Below are positions 1 to 8,508 of a DNA stretch of 64,000 nucleotides, in pieces. A program made the position numbers and the translations under genes. Source of the stretch: Craurococcus roseus (GTDB lineage Bacteria > Pseudomonadota > Alphaproteobacteria > Acetobacterales > Acetobacteraceae). Positions within the stretch are counted from its first letter, which is position 1, and the number at the start of each line of letters is the position of its first letter. The stretch covers positions 1-64,000 of the forward strand of contig NZ_BAAAFZ010000026.1 of assembly GCF_039523795.1 (NCBI RefSeq). Direction: 5' to 3'. The notes beneath the pieces were generated by a model. That model did no database searches. It was not told where the DNA came from and saw only the letters and a program-made list of their open reading frames with translations.

Positions 1-99
1 GCCGGCCTCCGCCGCCCCCCACGGCCACGCCGCGGACGCGAGGACGAGCGCGGCGCCGAATCGGGCAGCGCCGCGCCGCTGGGGGAAGGGGGGCGGCAT
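1..99 (-). CDS. exported protein, N-terminus only
   Basis: The first 33 codons of a gene that runs off the left edge on the minus strand. ATG at 97-99 opens a reading frame without a stop. The residues form a typical signal peptide: a short basic patch (QRR), a hydrophobic Ala/Leu/Val stretch, then an AAEAG-like cleavage region. The start lies 39 bases after the stop of the inositol monophosphatase gene on the same strand, so this may be the third gene of the efp operon. The mature protein is outside the window, so its function cannot be judged. Confidence 0.5.
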   Translation of the reverse strand, partial: MPPPFPQRRGAARFGAALVLASAAWPWGAAEAG

Positions 100-138
100 C
101 ACCGAATCAGCCTAGGCCAAGCGTTTCCAGGGGTCCAT

Positions 139-1071
139 TCAACCCCCGGCGGGCGGTTCCGGCGCGGCGGGGGCGGCGCCCTGGCGCCGCTCGGCGCCGG
201 TGGCGGCGGCGGCGGCCTTGCGGGAGCCCTCGCGGCCGGAGCGCTGGGCCGAGGCCGCGGCGATGCCCTCGGACACGATGTCGCGCAAACGGCCCTGCAA
301 GGACGGGTTCCCGGCGACCACGTCGCCGCCCGGCCAAGCGTCGCCCCCGTCCGGGTCCGTGGCGAAGCCGCCCGCTTCCCGCACCATCACCAGGCCGGCG
401 GCCATGTCCCAGGGGTGGATGCCCAGCTCCCAGTAGCCGTCGTAGCGCCCGGCCGCGGTCCAGGCGAGGTCGAGCGCCGCCGAGCCGAAGCGCCGCACGC
501 CCGCGACCTGGGGCATGACGCGCCCGAGGATCTGGGTGAACTCCGCTTTGCGCGGGATGGAAGCGAAGGGGATGCCGGTGGCGAACACCGCTTCGCGGAG
601 GTCCTTGCGCCCGGACACGCGCAACCGCCGGTCATTCAGGAAGGCGCCCATGCCGCGCTCGGCCCAGAACATCTCGTCGACGGCGGGGTTGTAGACCACG
701 CCGGCAACCACCTCGCTGGTGCCCGCGCCCGTCCGCTTCTCGATGCCCACGCTGATCGCCCAGTGCGGGATGCCGTGGAGGAAGTTGGTGGTGCCGTCGA
801 GCGGGTCCACCACCCAACGCCATTCCCAGTCCGCGTCGCCCGAGATGCCGGACTCTTCCATGTGGAAGGCGAAGCCGGGGCGGGCGCGGGACAGTTCCTT
901 GCGCAGCATCTCCTCGGCCAGCAGGTCGGCCTGCGACACGAAATCGCCGGCTCCCTTCACGCTGACCTGGAGCTTTTCCGCCTCGCCGAAGTCGCGCAGC
1001 AGCCGCCGCCCGGTCTTGTGGACGGCGTTGACCACGGCGTTGAGCTGCGGGGAAAGGCGGGGCGAAGCCAT
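139..1071 (-). CDS. suhB: inositol monophosphatase family protein (SuhB-like)
   Basis: A 310-residue metal-dependent phosphatase of the inositol monophosphatase family, expected to hydrolyse inositol-1-phosphate or a related sugar phosphate in the cytoplasm. The metal-binding motif DPLDGTTN is at residues 89-96 with acidic residues E72 and E73 upstream; the second motif WDMAAG (D222) is near the C-terminus. The last 45 or so residues are an Ala/Arg/Gly-rich tail beyond the usual length of about 265, probably disordered. The ATG at 1071 lies 10 bases downstream of the efp stop, so the two are almost certainly cotranscribed. The family is certain; the exact substrate (inositol phosphate, fructose bisphosphate or histidinol phosphate) is not. 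Confidence 0.9.
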   Translation of the reverse strand: MASPRLSPQLNAVVNAVHKTGRRLLRDFGEAEKLQVSVKGAGDFVSQADLLAEEMLRKELSRARPGFAFHMEESGISGDADWEWRWVVDPLDGTTNFLHGIPHWAISVGIEKRTGAGTSEVVAGVVYNPAVDEMFWAERGMGAFLNDRRLRVSGRKDLREAVFATGIPFASIPRKAEFTQILGRVMPQVAGVRRFGSAALDLAWTAAGRYDGYWELGIHPWDMAAGLVMVREAGGFATDPDGGDAWPGGDVVAGNPSLQGRLRDIVSEGIAAASAQRSGREGSRKAAAAATGAERRQGAAPAAPEPPAGG

Positions 1072-1081
1072 GGCCGGCGCG

Positions 1082-1651
1082 TCAGCCCTTCGCCCGTTCC
1101 ACGTAGGAGGCGTCCTCGGTCTTCACCACCACCTTCTCGCCGGCGGTGACGAAGGGCGGCACCATGGTCTTGACGCCGTTGGAGAGCAGGGCGGGCTTGT
1201 AGGAGGAGGAGGCGGTCTGCCCCTTCACCACCGGGTCGGCTTCCGTGATTTCCAAAGTCACCGTTTCCGGCAGGGTCATCGCCACCGGCTCGCCTTCGAT
1301 CAGGCGGACGTTCACCGTCATGTTCTCGACCAGGAACGGCAGCCGGTCGCCCAGGATGTCCTTGGGAACGGTGGTCTGCTCGTAGCTCTCGGGGTCCATC
1401 AAGACCAGATTGTCGCCGTCGGCGTAGGAGTAGGTGTACTCCTTGTCCTCGGTCGTCAGCCGCTCGACGGTGTCGGCGGTGCGCCAGCGCTGGTCCTTCT
1501 TGGCGCCGCTCTTGACGTTGCGCATCTCCACCTGGATCACGGCGGCGCCCTTGCCAGGGATCATGATGTTCTGCTTGAGGACGGTGTAGCGCTGGCCTTC
1601 GAACTCGATGACCATGCCGGCGCGCATCTGGTTGGCCTGCATCTTCGCCAT
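1082..1651 (-). CDS. efp: translation elongation factor P
   Basis: Elongation factor P, 189 residues, relieves ribosome stalling at proline runs. The chosen start (MAKMQANQMRAG) gives the standard length; the open frame extends 81 codons upstream but that part is low-complexity Arg/Pro/Ala sequence unlike the family. The KOW-like N-terminal domain carries the modification loop IPGKG with Lys34, the site that EpmA lysylates in many proteobacteria; no modification gene (epmA, epmB, earP) is visible in this window. The two OB domains and the C-terminal VKTEDASYVERAKG ending follow. First gene of an apparent operon with the inositol monophosphatase gene. Confidence 0.97.
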   Translation of the reverse strand: MAKMQANQMRAGMVIEFEGQRYTVLKQNIMIPGKGAAVIQVEMRNVKSGAKKDQRWRTADTVERLTTEDKEYTYSYADGDNLVLMDPESYEQTTVPKDILGDRLPFLVENMTVNVRLIEGEPVAMTLPETVTLEITEADPVVKGQTASSSYKPALLSNGVKTMVPPFVTAGEKVVVKTEDASYVERAKG

Positions 1652-2182
1652 GGTGGGCTGCCTGATCCGAACGGTTGGGAATGAGCGTGGGGCGCGCGCG
1701 CAGCGCTGCGCCCCGGTCGGGGCGGGGTGTAGTGGCGCCCGGGTCCAGAGGCAACGGCCGGCGTGAGGAGCGCCCGGCGCAGGGGCCGGCCGGAGTCCCT
1801 CCCGCCCCGAAGCCCAGGGCGCCCGCGCCCGAGGGCCGCACAGCCGAACCGGCGCATCGGGGAAATCCCTGTGCGAGTTTATTGAATACCTCAAACATTT
1901 AATCTAAGGTTGGGATGGCGGTTCACCCCCTGGACCGGGCCGGCGACAGGCCGGCCATCGGGGCAGGATTGTGGCCCGAGAAGCACGAGGGCGCGCTTTA
2001 TCAACCTGAAGTTGCCAAAGCTTGGTCAGAAGGTGCCCGGCGTCCCAGATTTTAGTTGTTGGGTCGCAATTACCTGTGGTCCAGCTCGCGGCGATGTGAA
2101 ATCATAAGTGCGTTGTCGTGGTCTTTGGATGCAACCAATGGGCGATGCGACGAGCGGCCCGAGAGTGAGGTTTACGGAATTG
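1652..2182. other. divergent intergenic region between efp and the PstS/OmpA gene
   Basis: About 530 bases without a recognisable gene. The part next to efp is very GC-rich; an AT-richer island at about 1873-1910 and another at about 2045-2110 stand out and probably hold the efp and the rightward promoter respectively, but no convincing -35/-10 pair could be assigned. The short reading frames here have no family resemblance. Confidence 0.4.
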
Positions 2183-3850
2183 ATGAACAAGCGACATGCT
2201 CGGGCCGCCCTGAAGGGGCTCTGCCTGACGGCCGTGGCCCTCGCCCCCGCGGCGGCCCTCGCCGAAGAGGTGAGGCTGACGCTGCGCAACGGCGGCAGCG
2301 TCTGCGGCGTGATCACCTCCGAGGCCGGCGGCACCGTCACCATGATGACTGGGCAGGGCTCCCGCGCGGTGCCGTCCAGCCAAGTGGCGTCGCGCAAGGC
2401 CGAGGACTGCGGCGGCGGCCAAGCGGCCGCGGCCCCGAACCGCGGCGCCGCGCCGCAGGCCGCCGCGGGCGCGCAGACCGCCCAGGCCCCGGCCCGCCCG
2501 GCGGCCCCGGCCGCCGCGTCGAACCAGCTCCCCCCGGGCCGCGAACTCAAGATGTCCGGCGTCGCCGACATCGGCGAACTCTTGATGCCCGACCTCGTGG
2601 ACGGCTACATCGCCGGCATGGGCCTCCGCCCGAAGGGCTGGTCACAGGGCGCGACGCCCGAGCAGCGCTTCCAGGACGGGCGCGACGGCCGCGGCCAGCC
2701 GCAGCGCCGCCTTTCCATCGAGCGTACCGGCCCGGGCGACGCCTTCGTGGCCCTCGGCGAGCGCCGGGCCGACATCGCCATGTCCACCCGCGCGCCCAAC
2801 GAGCAGGAAGCGTCAGGCGTGCAGCGGGCCCTCGGCGTGGACCTCGTCACCGCGCAGCACGAGAACGTCCTCGCGGTCGACGGCCTCGCGGTGATCGTGC
2901 ACCCGGACAACCCGGTGCAGCGCCTCAAGATGGAGCAGATCCGCGACATCTTCGCCGGCGCCATCACCAACTGGAACGCCGTCGGCGGCCCGAACCGCCC
3001 GATCCGCGTCGTCGCGGCCGAGCCGGGCGCCGGCGCGACGGAGCAGTTCGTCGGCGAGGTGATGAGCGAGAAGCCGATGGCCGGCAACGTCGAGCGCATG
3101 CCGTCCAACTCGCAGATCGCCAACACGGTGGCGGCGGAACCGGGCGCCATTGGCTACGTCGGCATGGCCTTCGTCGGCCGCGCCCGCGCGCTGAACCTGG
3201 TCGCGTCCTGCGGGATCGAGTTCCCCGCCGGCTCCTTCGAGGTGAAGACGCAGGACTACCCGCTGGAGCGGCGCCTGTTCCTCTACTCCGGCGCCAAAGG
3301 CAACCCGATGGTGGAGGACTTCGTCCGCTACATCGCCTCGCCGGCGGGGGCGGAGGTGATCTCGGACGCGGGCTTCATCGCGCTCCAGCCGACCCTCGGC
3401 ACGCGCGAGTACACCCAGTTCCGCCTGCTCGACGCCACGCGCGCCGCGCCGACGGCGCCGGACCCGCGCTACATACAGGCGATGGCCGACTACTCGCTGG
3501 CCGTGCGGCAGTCGCTGCGCCTGTCCTCGACCTTCCGCTTCGACGCCGGCAGCCAGTCGCTCGACACGCTCGGCCAAAGCGAGGTGGAGCGCGTGGCCGA
3601 GTTCATGAAGCGGCCCGAGAACGCCAAGTACAAGGTCAACGTCCTCGGCTTCTCCGACAACATCGGCGCCTTCGGCCAGCAGCGCTCCGTGTCCGAGAAG
3701 CGCGCGAAGGAGGTGGCGCAGCAGCTCAAGCAGCGCGGTGTGACCGTGAACCAGATCGCGGGCTTCGGCTACGTCGCCCCGGTTGCGTGCGAAGAGGACG
3801 CCAACGCCCCGGCCAAGAACCGGCGCGTGGAGCTCTGGCTGAGCCAATGA
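2183..3850 (+). CDS. secreted PstS-like substrate-binding domain fused to OmpA C-terminal domain
   Basis: A 555-residue envelope protein. The start at MNKRHARAALKG is chosen because it begins a clean signal peptide ending ALAPAAALA before EEVRL; the frame is open 25 codons further upstream. Residues about 24-70 (RLTLRNGGSVCGVIT...) look like a small beta-barrel, perhaps Sm-like. A Pro/Ala-rich linker follows, then a periplasmic-binding domain of the PstS/PBP_like_2 type (about 140-420), normally a phosphate-type anion binder. The last 110 residues are an OmpA-family peptidoglycan-binding domain (GFSDNIG..., then AKNRRVELW). So a ligand-binding module is tethered to the cell wall. No pst transporter genes are nearby. 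The ligand is unknown; phosphate is the default guess. Confidence 0.85.
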   Translation: MNKRHARAALKGLCLTAVALAPAAALAEEVRLTLRNGGSVCGVITSEAGGTVTMMTGQGSRAVPSSQVASRKAEDCGGGQAAAAPNRGAAPQAAAGAQTAQAPARPAAPAAASNQLPPGRELKMSGVADIGELLMPDLVDGYIAGMGLRPKGWSQGATPEQRFQDGRDGRGQPQRRLSIERTGPGDAFVALGERRADIAMSTRAPNEQEASGVQRALGVDLVTAQHENVLAVDGLAVIVHPDNPVQRLKMEQIRDIFAGAITNWNAVGGPNRPIRVVAAEPGAGATEQFVGEVMSEKPMAGNVERMPSNSQIANTVAAEPGAIGYVGMAFVGRARALNLVASCGIEFPAGSFEVKTQDYPLERRLFLYSGAKGNPMVEDFVRYIASPAGAEVISDAGFIALQPTLGTREYTQFRLLDATRAAPTAPDPRYIQAMADYSLAVRQSLRLSSTFRFDAGSQSLDTLGQSEVERVAEFMKRPENAKYKVNVLGFSDNIGAFGQQRSVSEKRAKEVAQQLKQRGVTVNQIAGFGYVAPVACEEDANAPAKNRRVELWLSQ

Positions 3851-4760
3851 CGTTTCCGGCTTGGCGCCCGTGAGGGCGCCCGGCCAACGCGAAGTTACGG
3901 ATGCGGGCGGCCCCGATCGGGAGATCGGGGCCGCTTCGCCGTTCCCGCCCCGTTGGGACTCCCCGTGGGGCCCCGGGGTAACCGGCGCGTCGCCGGCGGC
4001 AGCGTCCCCCAGCGCACCCGTCGGCCACCGCCCATTCTGCGACCGGGGCGGACCGAAACCAGAAGCGACGGGTTCCACATAGCAGAGGCTTCCACGGGCC
4101 GGCGCCGGTGGCGGAGCCAAGCCGTGCCCGCCGGCACGCCCGGGGCCTGCGTCGTCGGCCCCGCGAAGCCCGGACCCGTGGTGGCCCGGCCGGCGCCACC
4201 ACGGCGCAGATCCATCGGGTGCAATTCTCGTTTCCCGCCTCCGGACAGCCGGCGAGCGTGCGCGGCGCGCAGCCGGTTCTGCCAGGCAGTGTCGCCCGGC
4301 CCGTGCGTCCGTTCGAAGCCGGCCTCGTGGCTTGGTGCAGAGAAGGGGCCGCCGCGATCGGGGCGGGCCCTCGCCCTACGTCGCCGCCCCGGTCACCCCG
4401 TGGACCGGCTGGCAGCGCCGGCCGGAGCCCGGTTCCGCCGGCGCGGGAAACGCGCCCGCTGACAGGGGAGGGGCCACCGCCGGCCTGGACCGGCGCGCGG
4501 CGCCCCGGGGGACTCGGCGCGTCGCCGGCTTCGGTGTTGGCGCTCCGGGAACGCGGCGGGCCCCGGGCGAATTGGCGCGGCCGCCGCCCACCGACCGCGC
4601 CGGCGGGGCAGGGGCAAGGGCGGGAGCGGGGGGCGGGCCGCCGCCACGGCCGCCGGAACGCGGAAACGCCGCCCGGGAAGGGCGGCGTGCGGTGCGGACG
4701 ACCGGTGCGGACGCGCTGTCTCGTGGGCGGCGACCCGGCGCGGGCCGCCGGGGCGGCCCG
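3851..4760. other. long GC-rich spacer without a recognisable gene
   Basis: Roughly 900 bases between the PstS/OmpA gene and the first Roadblock gene, which converge on it. Apart from the hairpin at 3907-3934 I find nothing that reads like a protein family, tRNA or known RNA. Open frames here are Arg/Pro/Ala/Gly-rich in all directions, as expected of random very high GC sequence. Confidence 0.4.
3907..3934 (+). terminator. hairpin terminator after the PstS/OmpA gene
   Basis: Perfect 12-bp inverted repeat (core GGCCCCGATC / GATCGGGGCC) with a 4-base loop, 57 bases after the stop codon. It lacks a clear U-tract, so termination may be weak or Rho-assisted. Confidence 0.55.
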
Positions 4761-5162
4761 TCAGGCCGGTTGGGCCTCCAGCATCGCGCCGATCTCCTTG
4801 CTCGCCGTGTTGCAGCAGTTGAGCAGCAGGCCGAGGCTCGTCTGCGGGCTCGTCATGGCGGCGAGCACCAGTTCGCTCGCGGCGCCCCGCAGGCCGAGGA
4901 TCACGATCCGGCCGCGGTCCGCGGCGAGGATGATGTCATGGCAGGTGCCGAGCTCGGCCTCGCCGACGATGCCGTCGGCCAAGGCGTGCATGGTGCCCGT
5001 CATCACGCTGAGCTTCTCGTCCGCCCCGACACCGTGGCTCGCGACCTCGGCGCCGTCCTTGGTGGCGACCGTCGCCCACTTCAGCCCGGGGCAGTTCTTG
5101 GCGAGGCGGCCGAGCGCCGCCTGGGCGGCCGCGGCGAGCGCGGGCTTGTTCTCGGAATTCAT
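4761..5162 (-). CDS. Roadblock/LC7 domain protein (distal copy)
   Basis: A 133-residue single-domain Roadblock/LC7 protein. The fold is suggested by an N-terminal helix, WATVATKDGAEVASHG, a KLSVMTGTMHALADG helix and the late strand-helix DIILAADRGRIVILGL; members dimerise and regulate small Ras-like GTPases, the best known being MglB, the GAP of MglA. Start taken at ATG 5162 (MNSENKPAL); a TTG three codons earlier is possible. It is the last gene of a four-gene minus-strand cassette and begins 13 bases after the GTPase stop codon, which makes that GTPase its obvious partner. No transmembrane segment is present. Effector and process are unknown. Confidence 0.85.
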   Translation of the reverse strand: MNSENKPALAAAAQAALGRLAKNCPGLKWATVATKDGAEVASHGVGADEKLSVMTGTMHALADGIVGEAELGTCHDIILAADRGRIVILGLRGAASELVLAAMTSPQTSLGLLLNCCNTASKEIGAMLEAQPA

Positions 5163-5175
5163 GTCCCTCAATCCT

Positions 5176-5700
5176 TCACCGGGTCGTCTCGAGCAGCGCC
5201 TCGAGCATCATGATGATGTGGTCGTGCCGCCTCGCGTCGATGCTGAAGACCGGGAGGGGCATCTCGCGCGCCTCCAGCAGGTCGTAGTAGGGCTGCAGCG
5301 GCGCGTCCGGCTTTTCGTCCGTGTGCGTCACGCCGATGACGGCGGTGGAGTCCTCGATGGTGTCCTTGAACAGGTCGAGGTAGTAGCGGAGGTCGTCCAC
5401 CGGGTCCTGGCACGCGTGGTCGATCAGGATCACCACGCCCAGCGCGCCGCGCGCCAGGATCTTGCACATGAAGTCGTAGCGGCGCTGGCCCGGCGTGCCG
5501 AAGATCAGCAGCCGCCGCTCCTTGTCCAGCGTCAGCGACCCGTAGTCGAGCGCGACGGTGGTGGTGGTCTTGTCGCCGCGGACCTTGTCCGCGCTGACCG
5601 GCACGTCGGTGCGGACCGGGGGGATGTCGCTGATCGTGCTGACGACCGTCGTCTTCCCCGCGCCCATGCTGCCGGTGATGATGAGCTTGATGTCCTTCAC
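5176..5700 (-). CDS. small GTPase of the MglA/COG2229-like class
   Basis: A 174-residue Ras-fold GTPase. G1/P-loop GSMGAGKT at residues 10-17; Thr-rich switch I (KTTTT, 44-48); G3 region GTPGQ at 68-72, where the usual Asp of DxxG is absent; G4-like THTD at 125-128. Such changes are common, to my recollection, in COG2229 relatives that pair with Roadblock proteins. GTG start at 5700 overlaps the stop of the upstream gene by four bases (GTGA), so translation is coupled; the longer frame upstream is a shadow of that gene. Flanked by Roadblock genes, it is likely a nucleotide-dependent switch regulated by them, comparable with MglA/MglB or the CvnB/CvnD pair of Streptomyces conservons. Confidence 0.85.
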   Translation of the reverse strand: MKDIKLIITGSMGAGKTTVVSTISDIPPVRTDVPVSADKVRGDKTTTTVALDYGSLTLDKERRLLIFGTPGQRRYDFMCKILARGALGVVILIDHACQDPVDDLRYYLDLFKDTIEDSTAVIGVTHTDEKPDAPLQPYYDLLEAREMPLPVFSIDARRHDHIIMMLEALLETTR

Positions 5701-7255
5701 GAGCGGAAGATCCTCAACCGGCCCAGGATGTTCTTGAAGAGGGAGATCCGCTCGCGGCCCTTCTTGGAGACCACGGGCAGCTCCACCGCCGCGATCTCCT
5801 CGGGCGTGGCGTCCTTGCGCTCCAGGATGCCGAGCTCGCCGCACGCGTCGAGGAAGGCGGCCGTCTGGGCGGGCGCCACGCCGCCAGAGCCGGCGAGCGC
5901 GTGCAGGCCCGCCTGCTGCCGCGTCAGGATGCCGCACCAGTGCATGTGGTGCGGCTCGTGCGGCAGGTTGCCGAGGTCGGGCCAGCGCTTGAGGCGGAAC
6001 AGGGCCGACTCGTGGGAGGCGATGCTCTCCGGCGGCGTCCGGATGCAGGCCAGCCACATGAGTTGCTCGAACGGGCGGGCCGCCTCGTCCTTGCAACCGG
6101 CCGCGTCGCGGGCTTCGTCCATGCTGGCGAAGGGCAGCACGCGCACCGGGCGGTTGCCCTGCCCGAGCCAGTCGAAGATCTCCGGCGCGGCGCCGGCCGA
6201 GAACCAGGCGCGCGCGTTCGGCATCACGCAAACCGACTTCAGCCCCGGCCCTTCCAGCACGGCTGCCTTTTCCGAGGCGCGGAGGCCGCGCAGCGCGTCC
6301 AGCATCGTGCGCGCTTCGGAAACGGTGCCGAGGGTGGCGAAGCGCATCCGCCGCAGGATGTCCTTGATGTCCGCCTCGTCCTGGGCGGGCTCCGCCGCCG
6401 CTTCGGTTTCGACGGCCCATTTCGGCGGGGGCGGCGCCTCCTCCTCCGCACGGGGGGCGAAACCGGCGGGTTCGGGAACCGGCGCCGGGGCCGGGGCCGC
6501 CGGCGCGGGGACCGCCTGGGCCGGAACCGTCGCCGCGGCTTCGGGCGGCTCACGGCGCTCCGCCACGGCGACGGGCGCATCCTCCGACACCGGGCCGGCC
6601 GTGGCCGGCGCCGATTCCGGCGGCCGGANNNNNNNNNNNNNNNNNNNNNNNNNNNNNNNNNNNNNNNNNNNNNNNNNNNNNNNNNNNNNNNNNNNNNNNC
6701 GCAACCTCTTGGCCTTCGCCGCCGCCGGCCTCGCGGCGCCCGCCGCCGCGGCGCTTCCGCGGCCGGCGCGGTGGCGGCGTGCCGGGGTGCGGGCTCCGGC
6801 TTGAAGAAGGCCGACGGCACCGGCTGCGGCTCAGCCGCGCTCGGGGCCGCCGGGCCGGCCTTCGCCGCCGGGGGCGGGGCCGCCTGCGCCAGGTCCGGCC
6901 TCCTGATCGAAGCGGCGGCGTTCAGCACCTGCACGATGCCGGACGGGCCGTGGCCTCGCAGCGGCTTGCGCAGGAGCAGGGCGCCCGCGTCCACGTCGTT
7001 GGCGCTGGCGGCGGCGCGCAACAGCCCGGGCGGAGCCGGGCTGTTCCACGCGTGGCGGCCCCCTGCGTCGTCGAGGTCGCAAACGAGGAGGTCGCACTCC
7101 TCGGTGACGCCCACCTCGAACGCCCAATCGGCGCTGAGGCTGGGCCGGAACAGCCTGGTGAGGCTCCTCAGGACCTGGGCGTCCTTCTCGGGGAAGCCGA
7201 GAAGGCAGCAAAGCAGCCTATCCATCGGACCTGTTCCGGACGTTGCGTTGGACAC
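5697..7255 (-). CDS. multidomain scaffold-like protein of the GTPase/Roadblock cassette, interrupted by an assembly gap
   Basis: One gene split by the N run at 6629-6699. The N-terminal part (ATG at 7255, 185 codons) holds a compact domain with CDLLVCDLDD and LLLRKPL, loosely like a response-regulator receiver, followed by a Pro/Ala/Arg-rich linker. The linker continues after the gap into about 300 residues containing DIKDILRRMRF, a central alpha/beta segment and a C-terminal part (LKRWPDLGN..., then ILTRQQAGLHAL) that resembles a winged helix. The two halves are in different frames with 71 N, so the real gap cannot be 71 bases; total length should be about 520 residues. Its stop overlaps the GTPase start. 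I do not recognise the family; an adaptor or effector of the GTPase is inference. Confidence 0.65.
6629..6699. other. assembly gap (71 N)
   Basis: Run of undetermined bases inside the Pro/Ala-rich linker of the gene at 5697-7255. The flanking frames do not join in register with 71 bases, so the stated length is not exact. Confidence 0.95.
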
Positions 7256-7344
7256 CGGCGCTCAAGCCGCGTCGGCGCGGTGCGGGGCGGCGGCGGCCCG
7301 CGCCGCCGCGGCTTCGGTTTGGTTCTTCACCATCGGTGGCCCGC

Positions 7345-7710
7345 TCAGCCCAGCTTCTGTTCGGCGCTGGAAAGCTGGAACTTGGCCATGCCCAGGTTCG
7401 CCGGCCCCCTGCTCAGCGCGAGGTACAGGAAGAGGGAGTCGGCGTCCTTCACCATCCGGACCAGGTGGAACTGGCTGTTGAGGGTGAAGAGCATGTCCTC
7501 GATCCGCTCCTGGATGCCGAGCGCGCCCATGACCCGCAGCTTGGACCGGACCACTTCGGTGGTGCCGGCCGCCGCCATCTCGAGGTCGAGGCCCTGTCCG
7601 CCGGCGGTGCCGAGGGTCATGCCGCTCTGGTAGTCCACCAGGCACGCACCGAGCGCGCCTTCGATGGCCATCGCTTCGTCCAGGGCGGCCTTCACCTTCG
7701 CCGAATTCAT
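7345..7710 (-). CDS. Roadblock/LC7 domain protein (proximal copy)
   Basis: A 121-residue Roadblock/LC7 protein (MNSAKVKAALDEAMAIEG, then GACLVDYQSGMTLG and LDLEMAAAGTTEVVRSK). It differs from the distal copy at 4761-5162 and lacks its Cys-rich C-terminus, so the two are ancient paralogues rather than a recent duplication. It is the first gene of the four-gene cassette, 89 bases before the multidomain gene, and is preceded by the only AT-rich stretch of the locus. ATG at 7710 chosen because homology-like sequence starts there; the frame is open 15 codons earlier. Likely forms homo- or heterodimers that bind the small GTPase. Confidence 0.85.
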   Translation of the reverse strand: MNSAKVKAALDEAMAIEGALGACLVDYQSGMTLGTAGGQGLDLEMAAAGTTEVVRSKLRVMGALGIQERIEDMLFTLNSQFHLVRMVKDADSLFLYLALSRGPANLGMAKFQLSSAEQKLG

Positions 7711-7773
7711 GGGCACAATCTCCAGTCGGACGGGAGCAGCGACGTGCCGGCGCACCCGATCTCGCGGTCTGGT

Positions 7774-7801
7774 AGAATAATGAGGTTATCCGATTACGCA
7801 A
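7774..7801 (-). promoter_or_regulatory. candidate sigma-70-type promoter of the Roadblock/GTPase cassette
   Basis: On the minus strand TTGCGT (7796-7801) and TATTCT (7774-7779) are 16 bases apart, about 64 bases upstream of the first Roadblock start, within a distinctly AT-rich patch. Match to consensus is only moderate. Confidence 0.35.
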
Positions 7802-7899
7802 AGGTTCTTTCGCGAATCTGAGAGCACGGCGGTGCCGGTTTTCCGCCCTGTGTCTCGAAAGCGGCACGAACCCGCGCCCGGGAGCCTTCCAGCGGCGGC

Positions 7900-8367
7900 T
7901 CAGCCGCCGGCCGTCGCGAAGGCCCCGAGCGCCAAGCACGCGCCCGCCCCGAGGCTCAACTGCCACCGCAGTCCCAGGTAGGCCTTCGGCACCAAGCCCC
8001 GCCCGGCCGCCGCCGTTTCGACCGCCGCGACGGCAACCATCCCGGCCGCCAGCAGCGCCAAGCCCGGCCGCGGCGGCAGCAGCAACGCCAACCACGCCAC
8101 CAGCGCCGGCGCCACGCCCAGGCCGAGCCGCGGCCACGCGGCCGGCGCTTCCCCCGCCGGGGCGCGCAAGGCGAAGCCCCAATGGACCGCGCCGAGGAAG
8201 CTCAGGATGACCGCGCCATAAGCCGCGAGGGCGTTCAGGGCCGGGCCGCGCCAGGACGGCGGCCCAAGGAGGGCGAGCGCCGCCGCCGCCGCGAAGGGCA
8301 GCAGGCCGGCGTAGCCGAGCAGGCGGGAAGGGGCGTCGGCCGAGGGGGAGGTCGGGTCTTTGGTCAT
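7900..8367 (-). CDS. DUF3429 family membrane protein
   Basis: A 155-residue integral membrane protein with about five hydrophobic segments (LLGYAGLLPFAAAAALALL, then NALAAYGAVILSFLGAVHWG, and three more). The motif LSFLGAVHWGFAL is typical of DUF3429. The family has no established function. ATG at 8367 (MTKDPTS) is preferred over a start 12 codons upstream because the extension (GRGGAP) is low complexity. It is transcribed away from the CNNM-type transporter gene to its right, sharing a 141-base divergent spacer, and towards the Roadblock cassette, which is on the same strand. Confidence 0.8.
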   Translation of the reverse strand: MTKDPTSPSADAPSRLLGYAGLLPFAAAAALALLGPPSWRGPALNALAAYGAVILSFLGAVHWGFALRAPAGEAPAAWPRLGLGVAPALVAWLALLLPPRPGLALLAAGMVAVAAVETAAAGRGLVPKAYLGLRWQLSLGAGACLALGAFATAGG

Positions 8368-8508
8368 CGGCGCACCACCTCGGCCCTCCGGGAGGGGGCG
8401 CAACGCCCGGGCGCGAAGACGTCATCCGCGCGGACCGCCCCCGTTGCGGCGGCCCGCCTATCTCGCAGCGGCCTCCGGCGATAGAGAGCCGCCATCGGGG
8501 AACCCTCC

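Noticed and set aside
4290..4330. tRNA-like T-loop (GTTCGAA) in the long spacer
   Set aside because: No matching acceptor or anticodon stems around it.
4108..6804. An 898-codon open frame on the plus strand across the Roadblock/GTPase cassette
   Set aside because: Antisense to clear GTPase and Roadblock genes; Arg/Ala/Pro-rich translation typical of high-GC shadow frames.
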